A stretch of 64,000 nucleotides of DNA from Bradyrhizobium lupini (GTDB lineage Bacteria > Pseudomonadota > Alphaproteobacteria > Rhizobiales > Xanthobacteraceae): positions 2,046,001 through 2,110,000 of the forward strand of contig NZ_CP162553.1 of assembly GCF_040939785.1 (NCBI RefSeq). Direction: 5' to 3'. A model generated the notes under the pieces. It saw nothing but the letters and a program-made list of their open reading frames with translations, was not told the origin of the DNA and did no database searches. Below, one piece after another: positions 26,084 to 34,609 of this stretch (positions within the stretch are counted from its first letter, which is position 1; the number at the start of each line of letters is the position of its first letter). A program made the position numbers and the translations under genes.

Positions 26084-26655
26084 ACGGTCTGTTCCAAACC
26101 ACGCGCGGGCTCACCACCACGGCGCTGCCGGTCGAGTTGGAGGCCTTGGCGCCGCCGCCCCTGCTGCTGCCGGGCGAACACCTCGACCAATACCAAGCGC
26201 TGCGGCAGGCGATCTTCGCCGACCTTGCACCGCAATCCGCCATCGAGTGGCTGCTTGCAATCGATGTCGCCGAGCTATCCTGGGACATCCAGCGCTACCG
26301 CATGTTGCGGCACAAGCTGCTTGAGACTTATCGCCAAAACGCGATTGAAGCGGCGCTGCGTCGCATCGATCTGGTCGGGATCAATTCCGAGTTTGAAACG
26401 GAGGCCGAGTCCTACACCCGGCAGAACGCATTGAGCTGGCGACTTGATCCGGTCGCGGCGGCCGAGATCGACGCGCGGCTTGCGACCTTTGGCTTTGACC
26501 AACACGCCATCACCACCGAAGTCTACGTGCAGGCGCGCGAGGTCCTGGTCCTGTTCGAGGGGCTGCTCAATGCCGCACAAGCCAAGCGCATGCTGCTCCT
26601 TCGCGAGATCAGGAATCAGCGCTTGCGAGGTGGACCGATGCGACAGCTACGTTGA
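26080..26655 (+). CDS. Phage-cassette hypothetical protein
   Basis: 191 residues, ATGA overlap with the ERF gene, so part of the recombination operon. The core reads [74 protein letters not shown]. Mostly helical, no membrane segment. A broken paralogue lies at 36812-37208. It is a recurrent companion in rhizobial islands in my recollection; function unknown. Confidence 0.7.
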   Translation: MNGLFQTTRGLTTTALPVELEALAPPPLLLPGEHLDQYQALRQAIFADLAPQSAIEWLLAIDVAELSWDIQRYRMLRHKLLETYRQNAIEAALRRIDLVGINSEFETEAESYTRQNALSWRLDPVAAAEIDARLATFGFDQHAITTEVYVQAREVLVLFEGLLNAAQAKRMLLLREIRNQRLRGGPMRQLR

Positions 26656-26920
26656 AAGCCAGATCGAGCGTCCAATGCGAGCCTTCCATTCCGGCTCGCA
26701 CTCAAGCTTTCAGTCTGATCGCCAAGGCCGAACCGAGTTGCGAAGCAACACTGGAGCATTAGCTCAACACATGAACGCGAAGGCGCACAGCACTCGCGGT
26801 CATGTGTCGAACACTTCGAAAAGTGGCCGGCGACCTCCCCCATTGGTTTAGGGACGTTCGCTCACTTCACCATTTGATCAAGCGGGGTAGTCACACCCGC
26901 GAACCTTCCAATCCGCCTTA
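26656..26920. other. No gene seen
   Basis: Short frames only; nothing I can support. Confidence 0.4.
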
Positions 26921-27628
26921 TTAGTGATGTTGCGGCTTACGCAGAGCCTCCGCTTCCACGGCATCTGCCAGCAATTCGAGCCAATGCGCCGCTTCCCGTA
27001 TTCTGTCTGGTGCAGGTCGCTCACCTCGCTCGAAGGGCCAGTAAAGCGCGACGGTTTCCGTCGACAGCGATGAGGCCTCGATAAGTGCTTGCACTGCCCC
27101 GATAGCTTCAAGTGGCCGGGGTGTCTCGCCTGCTATAGGCTGCGGCATGCATTCTCGCTTGCTCGTGACAAATTTAAGCGGTGCAGCCAACGGTTTCGGC
27201 TCGGGTGTAACAACTTGGTATGGTGCATTGAGGCGAACGATTTCCTTGGTGACGTGTACAGTGACCGTTCTTGTCGGACTGACTACCGGTTTCGCAGGCT
27301 GCGAAACCGGCGCGAGCATCGACAAATGAGACGCGCACCCGCGCCATGACCACCGATCCTCGTTCTGCATGAAAAATCGGCGGGCCGCGGTGACGTGCCG
27401 ACCAATGAGAATCAGTGCGCAGCGATCGTCCTTGCCGATCGACCGGAGACCAGCTTGTTCGATCCATGCATGGAATGCTTGATCGCTCGGCAATTTGCTG
27501 CGAGCCCTACAGAATGCGGCAGCCAACTCAAACGTGCCCGCAATAAATTCTGTTCGCCCTTGTTTGGTGCGCTCGTGTGCGCGCTTGGCGCTACGCGCGA
27601 GCGCCTGAAGTTGTGCTTTAGTCGTCAT
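26921..27628 (-). CDS. Phage-associated protein, DUF3102-like
   Basis: 235 residues from ATG 27628, with GAAGGGAAA upstream. The first 90 residues (EFIAGTFELAAAFCRARSKL, FHAWIEQAGLRSIGKDDRCA, LILIGRH) resemble DUF3102/phage proteins that sit near replication functions. A variable proline-rich middle and a C-terminal helix (AHWLELLADAVEAEALR) follow. It may bind DNA or proteins; not established. Transcribed against the cassette. Confidence 0.5.
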   Translation of the reverse strand: MTTKAQLQALARSAKRAHERTKQGRTEFIAGTFELAAAFCRARSKLPSDQAFHAWIEQAGLRSIGKDDRCALILIGRHVTAARRFFMQNEDRWSWRGCASHLSMLAPVSQPAKPVVSPTRTVTVHVTKEIVRLNAPYQVVTPEPKPLAAPLKFVTSKRECMPQPIAGETPRPLEAIGAVQALIEASSLSTETVALYWPFERGERPAPDRIREAAHWLELLADAVEAEALRKPQHH

Positions 27629-28098
27629 GACCATTTCCCTTCGTCGATCGGCCTCGCGACAGCCAACAGGCCGCCTGCAGACGCAGCTGTGATGTAAGGT
27701 GAAATGGTCGTGGCCTTCTTTGCGCTGGCTTTGGTGCTGGACGCTGGGCCGGTTCGGCCTGGTCTCGGACCTTATCGCTCGGGCTGGTGAGGGACACCGC
27801 TACGCACGACCGACGCACAGCTTGGCCTCAATGCGCGTTGTCGTCAAGACTGCGAGCGTAACTTGTGAATCCGATTGAGCAACCCTATGCCGACGACCGC
27901 TACACCACCGGGACCAGATTTAAGCACAAAGCGCAGGGCGTGCTTTCCCCCTTCCTTGCCGTAATTCTAACAACCGGCGGTGCACAAGTAGACCGCAAGA
28001 TTGCAGCTCGAAGTGTTAGATGGGCGCGTTCCGCGGCAAACATATGCTCGTTCGCCTCTTTGGAATCGTCGCCGAAAGTTCTTGGTCTCGTTTTTCAT
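27629..28098. other. No assignable gene
   Basis: An ORF at 27865-28104 on the plus strand lacks a ribosome site and family resemblance. Nothing else. Confidence 0.35.
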
Positions 28099-28141
28099 CA
28101 TTAATTCACCATTTAAATCGTTTATTTAAATAGAATTAAAT
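28099..28141 (+). promoter_or_regulatory. AT-rich island with TTTAAAT motifs
   Basis: catttaaatcgtttatttaa followed by atagaattaaat. Two TTTAAA cores; TTTAAATCGTT is close to the motif at 13034 and 17729. It ends 30 bases before the micro-ORF at 28172. Confidence 0.45.
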
Positions 28142-28171
28142 GCATGGAGCGGCACAAGTTGAGGAGGAAGC

Positions 28172-28300
28172 ATGACGGTTCTCTCTCATGATCCTTGGAG
28201 GCCTAGTACTCGGATTCATCGTTCTGAAAAATGTTTCGAAGGTGTGTTGGTTCATGTTGTTGGTACTCCTCGAAAAGCAGTCGCAATCGAGTATTCCTGA
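28172..28300 (+). CDS. 42-residue ORF with strong ribosome site
   Basis: TTGAGGAGGAAGC directly precedes the ATG. The product MTVLSHDPWRPSTRIHRSEK continues CFEGVLVHVVGTPRKAVAIE, then YS. Not hydrophobic. The frame may once have run further, since the downstream sequence stays open in another frame to 28502. An overlapping frame from 28188 begins with a hydrophobic segment but has no site. Confidence 0.4.
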   Translation: MTVLSHDPWRPSTRIHRSEKCFEGVLVHVVGTPRKAVAIEYS

Positions 28301-28396
28301 CGGACGACATCCGTACGTCCAGGGCGCGATCGCCCAACGCGACGGCGATCGGATCGACTGCAGCGGCAAGGGGGCACCCCACGCAACTGGCGGCGT

Positions 28397-28714
28397 TTAC
28401 GAGTACTTTATGCCCGAGAACGCATCAGGTTCGATATTCACCAATACCTCGCCGGTCGTGATTTCGGGATCTCCAAGATCGAGGTCATGCAGACTTGCCT
28501 GAACAAACTCCAGTATCTTAGCGTTTGCTGCATTTGCGCTTTCGCGGTCCTCGAATATCATCACGGCGACACCAACGCCGTCGCCCCCATCCAGCAGGTA
28601 GTAAGATCTGAATCCTTGCGATTGCCTTAGGATCTGACCGATGCCGCTCTTGGCGCGGCGGGCAGCGTCCGCAACCGAACGAACCTTGGTGTACTTGCGA
28701 ATGACCATGTACAT
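28397..28714 (-). CDS. ABM/dimeric alpha-beta barrel-like protein
   Basis: 105 residues from ATG 28714 (MYMVIRKYTKVRSVADAARR), the second ATG two codons on being an alternative. The pattern MVIRKYT, then IGQILRQSQGFRSYYLLDGG, VGVAVMIFEDRESANAANAK is that of the dimeric ferredoxin-like barrels (ABM/Dabb superfamily), here close to hypothetical stress proteins rather than to a known monooxygenase. Upstream sequence GGTGG is a modest ribosome site. Likely cytoplasmic; ligand unknown. Confidence 0.55.
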   Translation of the reverse strand: MYMVIRKYTKVRSVADAARRAKSGIGQILRQSQGFRSYYLLDGGDGVGVAVMIFEDRESANAANAKILEFVQASLHDLDLGDPEITTGEVLVNIEPDAFSGIKYS

Positions 28715-28882
28715 GAGGCCACCACGCGTTACGGTTGCCGCCCGACGCATCAAAGCATAGCGGTCCCAGTTGGACTAGGCTCTGCTTCCAGGATGGATCA
28801 CAAACGTCGATCGGCGGGGCGCGCGACGCGCCTTCCTCCAGTGAGCCGACCTCGCGCCGCAAGCGGGGCGAGGTGCTGAGGC

Positions 28883-29098
28883 TCAGGACTCGTCGAACTT
28901 GAACGACACGTTGAGCTTGGCGCGATAGGCCTCTACTTTTCCCTTCGCATCCAATTGCATATCGAGTTTGACGACCTCTGCAATGCGAAGATCTCGGAGA
29001 GATTTTGCAGCTTGCTCGACCGCATTAGCGGCCGCCTTCTCCCATGAGTCGCTGCTGGTACCGATCAGTTCAATGACCTTGTAGACGCTATCAGGCAT
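28883..29098 (-). CDS. Dodecin family flavin-binding protein
   Basis: 71 residues from ATG 29098, with CAGGAGG 5 bases upstream. It shows the dodecin pattern: VYKVIELIGTSSDSWEKAAA, NAVEQAAKSLRDLRIAEVVK, LDMQLDAKGKVEAYRAKLNV, SFKFDES. Dodecins assemble as dodecamers and store flavins or CoA, protecting the cell from free flavin. The length is typical. It lies beside an ABM-like gene and a SnoaL-like gene. Confidence 0.88.
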   Translation of the reverse strand: MPDSVYKVIELIGTSSDSWEKAAANAVEQAAKSLRDLRIAEVVKLDMQLDAKGKVEAYRAKLNVSFKFDES

Positions 29099-29319
29099 GT
29101 CGTCCTCCTGTTCGGTATGAAGCAGGAAGCAGGTGCTCCCTGCCATTGTGAAATCTAGGAAGTCGGAAAAAGGCGCTCATAGCCCTCAGCGGAAGTACGG
29201 ATGTGCCCTCGTTTCGTCCGCGGCCTAATAGCACGCCCTGTTCCCGCGAGTTCCGATTTCGCGGACTGGCCAGCAGTAGTATGATGAAGGTCACTAAGCC
29301 AATTCTGAGGGAGGGAATC

Positions 29320-29718
29320 ATGACGAACCTGGCCTCCTCGACGAACTCCGACGTCAGAGCCGAAGTTACCGGAGCTTATGCCGCGTGGGATACGGCGTTC
29401 AACAAAGCTGACGCCAAAGGGGTCGCCACAGCGTACGTTTCAAACGCGAAAGTGTTACCACCAACGCATCAGGTTATATCGGGTCCGGAAGAAATCGAGA
29501 AATTCTTTGCTGGGCTGTTTTCAGGCGGATTCACTGATCACAAACTAACGATTATAGATGCGGGTGGAGACGAGAAGGTCGTCTACAGTACCGCAAAATG
29601 GACGGCCAACGGCAAGGGACCGGATGGGAGCCGCCAAAGTGCCGGCGGCATTGCCACCCATGTGTTCGAGCGTCAAGCGGATGGCTCACTGAAGCTGAGG
29701 TTACATACCTTCAACTGA
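29320..29718 (+). CDS. SnoaL/NTF2-like protein (DUF4440 type)
   Basis: 132 residues from ATG 29320 after GAGGGAGGGAATC. It carries the cone-fold pattern AYAAWDTAFNKADAKGVATA, YVSNAKVLPPTHQVISGPEE, IEKFFAGLFSGGFTDHKLTI, with the terminal GGIATHVFERQADGSLKLRL. Proteins of this type are stress-related or act as small isomerases. No signal sequence. Independent transcript, divergent from the dodecin gene. Confidence 0.75.
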   Translation: MTNLASSTNSDVRAEVTGAYAAWDTAFNKADAKGVATAYVSNAKVLPPTHQVISGPEEIEKFFAGLFSGGFTDHKLTIIDAGGDEKVVYSTAKWTANGKGPDGSRQSAGGIATHVFERQADGSLKLRLHTFN

Positions 29719-29760
29719 ACTCGCCGTCGTATCGCTTGGCGCCGCGCGAGGAGACGTCGC

Positions 29761-30435
29761 GTGGATATAGCCGAATGGCTTCGCAGTCTTGGGCTGGAGC
29801 GCTACACTCGCGCTTTCCAGGAAGCCGAAGTTACGCCTGATGTCCTGCACGACCTGACTGAAGCCGATCTGCGAGAACTCGGCTTGCCGCTCGGGCCGCG
29901 CAAGACCGTATTGAAAGCGATTCAGGCGCGCATGTCATCGATCGCTTCCGTCGCCACTGATGCGGGTGAGCCAACTGAACGGACAAGGCGGTCACTGCCC
30001 TCAGAGGCGGACCGTCGGCAGCTTACGGTCATGTTCGTCGACTTGGTCGGTTCCACCGCGCTCGCCTCAGGGCGCGACCCCGAGGAGCTGAGTGACCTCA
30101 TGCAGGCCTACCACAACGCCGTGGCGGGCGAGATCGCCCGGTTCGAAGGCCACATAGCCAAGCTCCTGGGCGACGGCGTTCTCGCGTATTTCGGTTGGCC
30201 GCGGGCGCATGAAGATGAGGCGGAGCGTGCCGTCCGCGCCGGGCTTCGAGTGACCAAGGCGGTCGCCTCCCTTACCGAGCCGGGCGGTGTAGCGCTTGCC
30301 GCGCGCGTCGGCATTGCAACCGGTCTCGTCGTGGTCGGCGAACTGATAGGCGAGGGGAGAGGCTCGCGAGCGCGCCGTGATCGGCGAAACCCCGAACCTG
30401 GCTGCCCGACTGCAGAGTCTGGCCGAGCCCGGTGA
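29761..30435 (+). pseudogene. SAM domain plus class III cyclase, 5' part
   Basis: GTG start with GAGGAG 8 bases upstream. Residues 1-57 form a SAM domain (AEWLRSLGLERYTRAFQEAE, LTEADLRELGLPLGPRKTVL). From about residue 80 a class III nucleotide cyclase begins with both metal-binding aspartates (FVDLVGST and KLLGDGVLAYFG). At about 30353-30357 one extra G in a GGGG run shifts the frame, and the reading ends in meaningless sequence. The remainder continues at 30377. Removing one G restores GEGEARERAVIGET. The gene is broken unless the base is a sequencing error. Confidence 0.75.
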
Positions 30436-33133
30436 TGTGGTGATCGCCGAGTCAACGCGCCGCCTGCTGGCCGAAGCCTTCATTTACCAGGACCTCGGCA
30501 CAGTGCCGCTCAAAGGTTTCCCGGAGCCGGTGCAGGCCTGGCTTGTCAGTGGTGAGGGCGCAGCCGAGAGTCGGTTCGACGCCCAGCACGGCATGGCAAC
30601 GACCGCGCTCGTCGGACGAGACCAAGAACTTGCATTGCTCCTGGAGCGCTGGGAGCAGGCGAAAGAGCGAGAGGGACAGATTGTCCTGCTCGGCGGCGAA
30701 GCAGGCATTGGCAAGTCCCGGCTCGTGCGGGCGCTGCGCGACCACCTCGCAGGTGCGCCGCACACGCCACTGAGCCATTTCTGTTCTCCGTTCCATACCA
30801 GCACCGCCTTGTATCCTGTCATTGGGCTCCTTGAGCGGGCAGCAGGAATACGACGGGAGGACGCTCCCGAACAACAGCTCGATAAACTCGAGGCCATGCT
30901 CGCTCTTGCCACAAACGACGTGCATGAGAGCGCGCCGGTTCTTGCGGACCTCCTGGCAATCCCGACGGGCGAGAGATACTCGCCACTTGCACTTAGCCCA
31001 CACCAGAAGAAGGAGCGAACGTTCCAGGCTCTCCTGGAGCAGATACAAGGCCTGGCGGCAAGGCAGCCGCTGCTCGCCGTCTACGAGGATGTTCACTGGG
31101 CAGACCCTACCATGCTCGAACTCCTCGACCGGGCCGTTGACGAAGTGCAGCAACTCCCGATTCTGATCATCATCACCTTCCGGCCTGAGTTCGTTCCGCG
31201 CTGGGCAGGTCATGGGCACGTGACGGCGCTCTCTTTAAGCCGACTAGGCCGCAGGCAAGGGGCGAGTGTCGTTGACCGGATCACTGGCGGCAAAATACTT
31301 CCACAAGAGGTGCTTGAGCAGATTCTGGCTAAAACTGATGGCGTGCCGCTGTTTGTCGAGGAACTCACCAAGGCCGTCCTCGAATCCGGGCTGCTCAAAG
31401 ACCGGGGCAGCTACTATGAGTTGATTGGTCCTTTGCCGCCCCTAGCGATCCCGACGACGCTCCAGGACTCGTTGATGGCGCGCCTCGATCGATTGGCGCC
31501 GGTAAAGGAAGTCGCCCAGATCGCGGCATGCATTGGGCGCGAATTCGGACACGAGCTTCTAAGATCTGTAACGGCGCTCGACGAACACGCGCTGCAGCGT
31601 GCTCTCAATGATCTAATGACAGCGGAACTCATATTCCGCCGTGGAGCACCTCCGGATACTGGCTACAGCTTCAAACATGCGCTGGTCCAAGACATCGCGC
31701 ATGAGAGCCTCTTAAAGAGCAAGCGGCAGCAGATCCATGCTCGCATCGCTGCAGCTCTCGAAGAACATTATCCTGCCCGTGCAGAAGCTGAGCCGGAGAC
31801 GATCGCTTTGCACCTCACGCAGGGGGGACTGGCGGGAAAGGCGGTCGGCTATTGGCTGCGGGCGGGCCGGATTGCCGCGGGGCGTTCCGCCAATCTCGAG
31901 GCGATCGCTCATCTCACAAGAGGGCTGGATGCACTCAAGTCGAATCCAGCAGGGCCGGAGCGCGATCGCCAGGAACTCGCCCTGCAAACGGCGATCGGAG
32001 GTCCGCTGATTGCCATTCACGGATACACGGCTCCGCAGCTTGGCACGGCCTTCAGCAGGGCCCATGCACTCTGCTATGAACTCGATGACACGGATGCCTT
32101 GTTCGCCACCCTTAGCGGCAAGTTTGTTTTCCACTTCGTGCGAGGCGACTTTGGTGCCATGCAGAGCCTTGTCGCCGAGGCCCAGCGCGCTGCCGAGCGC
32201 ACCGGGGACACGGCGCTCAAACTAGCTACGCATCGTTTGGCGGCGCTCACCGCCATGCACGCCGGCGACTTTCTTACCGCGCGCTTAGAGCTCGAAGCGA
32301 TCGTGAGGCGCTATCAGCCGGATACGCATCGGCCGCCACCTGTCCACTATGTACATGACCCGAAGGCCTCGGCGTTACCCTACCTGGCGATCGTGCTTTG
32401 GATACTTGGCTATTCCGAACAGGCGCAGAGGGCCAGCCGCGCGGCGTTTGAATACGCTGCGGAGTTAAATCAAACGAACCTTACGGCGCACGTGCAGGTC
32501 TATGGCGGAGCGGGGCCTGCGGAGCTGATGGGTGACGTGGCGGGTGTGCATGCGCACGCTGAAGCCATCATCGATCTCGCCGATCAGCACAGTTTGAATT
32601 ATTGGCGCTTGAGCGGTCTCATCCTGCGGGGTTGGGCAATGGCCCAAGAAGGTAACGCGGAGGGCGGCCTCGCCCTCATGCGCCTCAGTCTGAACGAGAG
32701 GGCCAGGCTCGGAGCCAGTTGGTACCAGGTCCGGTACTTGTGGATGCTCGCGGCGATGCACCACCAGTTAGGTGACGACGAAAACGGGCTGGCCACCCTG
32801 GCCGAAGCGAAGGCCATTGCTGCGCGCAACGAAGAACATATGTGGGAGGCGGAGCTTGCATGCATGGAGGGCGAACTGCATCGCACTCGTGGTGCTCCAG
32901 CTGAGGAGGTCGAGAACTACTTGCAAGCTGCGCTCAAGATTGCCCAAAGCCAAAGCGCGAAAGCCTTTGAATTACGTGCGGCCATGAGTCTGGCTCGGCT
33001 TTGGCGCGACCAGGGCAGGAAGGCCGACGCGAGAGGCCTCCTTGGTCCCGTCTACGGCTGGTTTACGGAAGGGTTCGAAACATCAGACCTTCGTTCTGCC
33101 AAAGCACTCTTGGAGGAAATCGCTGAAGTTTAA
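30377..33133 (+). pseudogene. Cyclase end, ATPase and TPR part of the same regulator
   Basis: The frame opens with the end of the cyclase domain, including the transition-state N and R (GETPNLAARLQSL). An AAA/STAND ATPase follows (Walker A GGEAGIGKSRLV, Walker B-like LLAVYEDVHWAD, and RLDRLAPVKEVAQIAACIGR). About 450 residues of TPR-like helices complete it. With the preceding part it makes a roughly 1120-residue SAM-cyclase-STAND protein of the kind common in Rhizobiales. It would be a soluble signalling protein producing cyclic nucleotide under ATPase control. As sequenced, the cyclase catalytic domain is split. Confidence 0.8.
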
Positions 33134-33232
33134 CGTCACGTGTTCAGCGGTGCACCATTCGCATGTTCCGGGGCTTCCGGTGGACCGAAGCTTCTGCTGA
33201 GGCTCGCGCAATCTGGAAAACTAAATTGGTTG

Positions 33233-33442
33233 TTGGTGGGCACCCGGGCCCGCACTCGTGATCGTACTAGCAAGACCCAAGAGGGTGCGGCAGCGCGAGA
33301 AGCGGCAAAAAGAGCAGGTATTTCGTTGAGGGCTGCTCTGCTGGGCAAGGGCTTTAACGAGGCAGAGTACCAGCGCGTCTTCAGATCGATGGAACAAGAT
33401 CACTTGGATGCGCTGATGGTACCGGAGCCGACTCAATTGGCT
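33233..33442 (+). pseudogene. ABC substrate-binding protein fragment
   Basis: Reads REAAKRAGISLRAALLGKGF, NEAEYQRVFRSMEQDHLDAL, MVPEPTQL. This is the middle of an ABC transporter substrate-binding protein of the TrpX/DUF534 type (AERAGI.L.......NE..Y.RAF.AMEQ..VD..MV). No start, no signal peptide, no C-terminal lobe; the sequence then runs into the PilZ gene on the other strand. Confidence 0.6.
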
Positions 33443-33678
33443 TTGAACACGACGCCGATGCGAGTATCACTGGACCAGACGAGACGACAATCTCTGATGA
33501 TACGGTCTGTTTCCAACATCATCTTGAACGTGGGAGCCATGTGCAGCTTCGTCGACAACTCGATCCCAGCACCGTCCTCCGAGATATTGAACACGCGGCA
33601 ACGTCGGCTGCCGCCATCTCCGAAAATGTAGGCGGCTAAGTCGACCTCCGAACGATCGATCTTCCGGCGATCCGACAT
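33433..33678 (-). CDS. PilZ-domain protein, second copy
   Basis: 81 residues, same length as the protein at 10978-11223 and clearly paralogous (DRRKIDRSEVDLAAYIFGDG; NISEDGAGIELSTKLHMAPT; RIIRDCRLVWSSDTRIGVVF). The arginine motif (DRRKIDRSEV) and NxSxxG are kept, so cyclic di-GMP binding is plausible. Its upstream coiled-coil partner is broken here. TAAGGAT-type purines stand upstream. Confidence 0.8.
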   Translation of the reverse strand: MSDRRKIDRSEVDLAAYIFGDGGSRRCRVFNISEDGAGIELSTKLHMAPTFKMMLETDRIIRDCRLVWSSDTRIGVVFKAN

Positions 33679-33850
33679 GATTATCCTTGAGTTGACGCGG
33701 CTGTCTCGGGTCGTTCATCGGCCGAAGCTATTTCAAGCAGTCTAAACTGCCTCGCGATCCGTGTTGCCAAGCCCGACGGCTCTTTGGCTAGCTCTCTCTC
33801 CTAGTCGGATACGTCGTGTCCGTCTCGCTCAAGGACCTCGATCGGGATTC
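33679..33850 (-). pseudogene. Broken copy of the PilZ-partner coiled coil
   Basis: Minus-strand reading EVLERDGHDVSD, a stop, then ERELAKEPSGLATRIARQFR, LLE. It matches VLERDGHDMLEQRKALAKER and LATQIARQFKLLE of the intact gene at 11220-11480. An in-frame stop and a lost front half make it inactive. Confidence 0.65.
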
Positions 33851-33956
33851 TTTGGCTCTGAATATAAGTCACCCTGTGAGGCGGCTCCTCCTGAACTTAT
33901 CGTTTACGATCTTGACGTACGATGACGCTCCGCAGCGCTTTTGCTGGCATGAATCG

Positions 33957-34169
33957 ATGTCCAACAATCGACAAGAGATCCGCCCGTGGTCACCCGAAGA
34001 AGAAGCGCGACTGCTTGCGCTACACGATGAGGGCATGACTTCGACCGAGCTCGGCGAGCGCTTGGGTCGCAGTCGCCTGGCCGTCTACGGTCGGTTACAA
34101 CGTTTCCGCAAGCAGCGAGGGCGAACAAGCCGAAGGAGCGGACACGCCTTCCCGCAATGGATCGGATAG
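33957..34169 (+). CDS. SANT/Myb-like small DNA-binding protein
   Basis: 70 residues from ATG 33957: MSNNRQEIRPWSPEEEARLL, ALHDEGMTSTELGERLGRSR, LAVYGRLQRFRKQRGRTSRR. The W-S-P-E-E opening, short turn (GMTSTELGERLGRS) and basic recognition helix are those of homeodomain-like SANT/GcrA-type HTHs. The frame extends back to 33816 but that part has no support. It is the only intact copy of a family with a truncated copy at 10844 and a frameshifted one at 18209. A small transcription regulator is likely. Confidence 0.6.
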   Translation: MSNNRQEIRPWSPEEEARLLALHDEGMTSTELGERLGRSRLAVYGRLQRFRKQRGRTSRRSGHAFPQWIG

Positions 34170-34340
34170 CCGAGAGTCCTCCCCCACTCTCCCCATCTTC
34201 GTGTCCTTGACTGCAGCCGCAACGCGAGGTGACGCCCCGAACTTCGGTTTCGGATCAAAGGGGGCGGTTTGGCTATCGGGAGCAAACTTCCGGTCTGCCC
34301 CTATCAATCGACACGTAGTTGCACCGCGTCAACGGAAGCC

Positions 34341-34454
34341 ATGGGCCATGTGTGGACGGCTCCGGGTTGGCAAGGAGAATCTTCACTTGCGGCGTTGGTC
34401 GGAGCAGCCATGTGTTCGGCCTTCTTGTGCGGTACTCATGACCGCTGGCCATAA
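34341..34454 (+). CDS. 37-residue ORF with hydrophobic core
   Basis: CGGAAG is 3-4 bases before the ATG. MGHVWTAPGWQGESSLAALV continues GAAMCSAFLCGTHDRWP: a short hydrophobic helix between polar ends. Its stop overlaps the next start as TAATG, so reinitiation is likely. Confidence 0.4.
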   Translation: MGHVWTAPGWQGESSLAALVGAAMCSAFLCGTHDRWP

Positions 34455-34594
34455 TGCCCTCCGCGGATCAGGTCCCGATCAAAAGCACGCATTCGAAGAT
34501 GCCCTGGCCCATGTGGGTTGTCCTGATCGCCGGATCGACCGGCGCTGCATTAGTGCTGTTCGCCCTTTCCAACCGTTACGTTACAGCCGGATGA
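34454..34594 (+). CDS. 46-residue membrane microprotein
   Basis: Start coupled to the previous stop (TAATG). The product is MPSADQVPIKSTHSKMPWPM, then WVVLIAGSTGAALVLFALSN and RYVTAG: a polar head, one transmembrane helix and a short tail. An internal ATG at 34499 could also serve. Function unknown. Confidence 0.45.
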   Translation: MPSADQVPIKSTHSKMPWPMWVVLIAGSTGAALVLFALSNRYVTAG

Positions 34595-34609
34595 CCGGCT
34601 GTGATCTGT

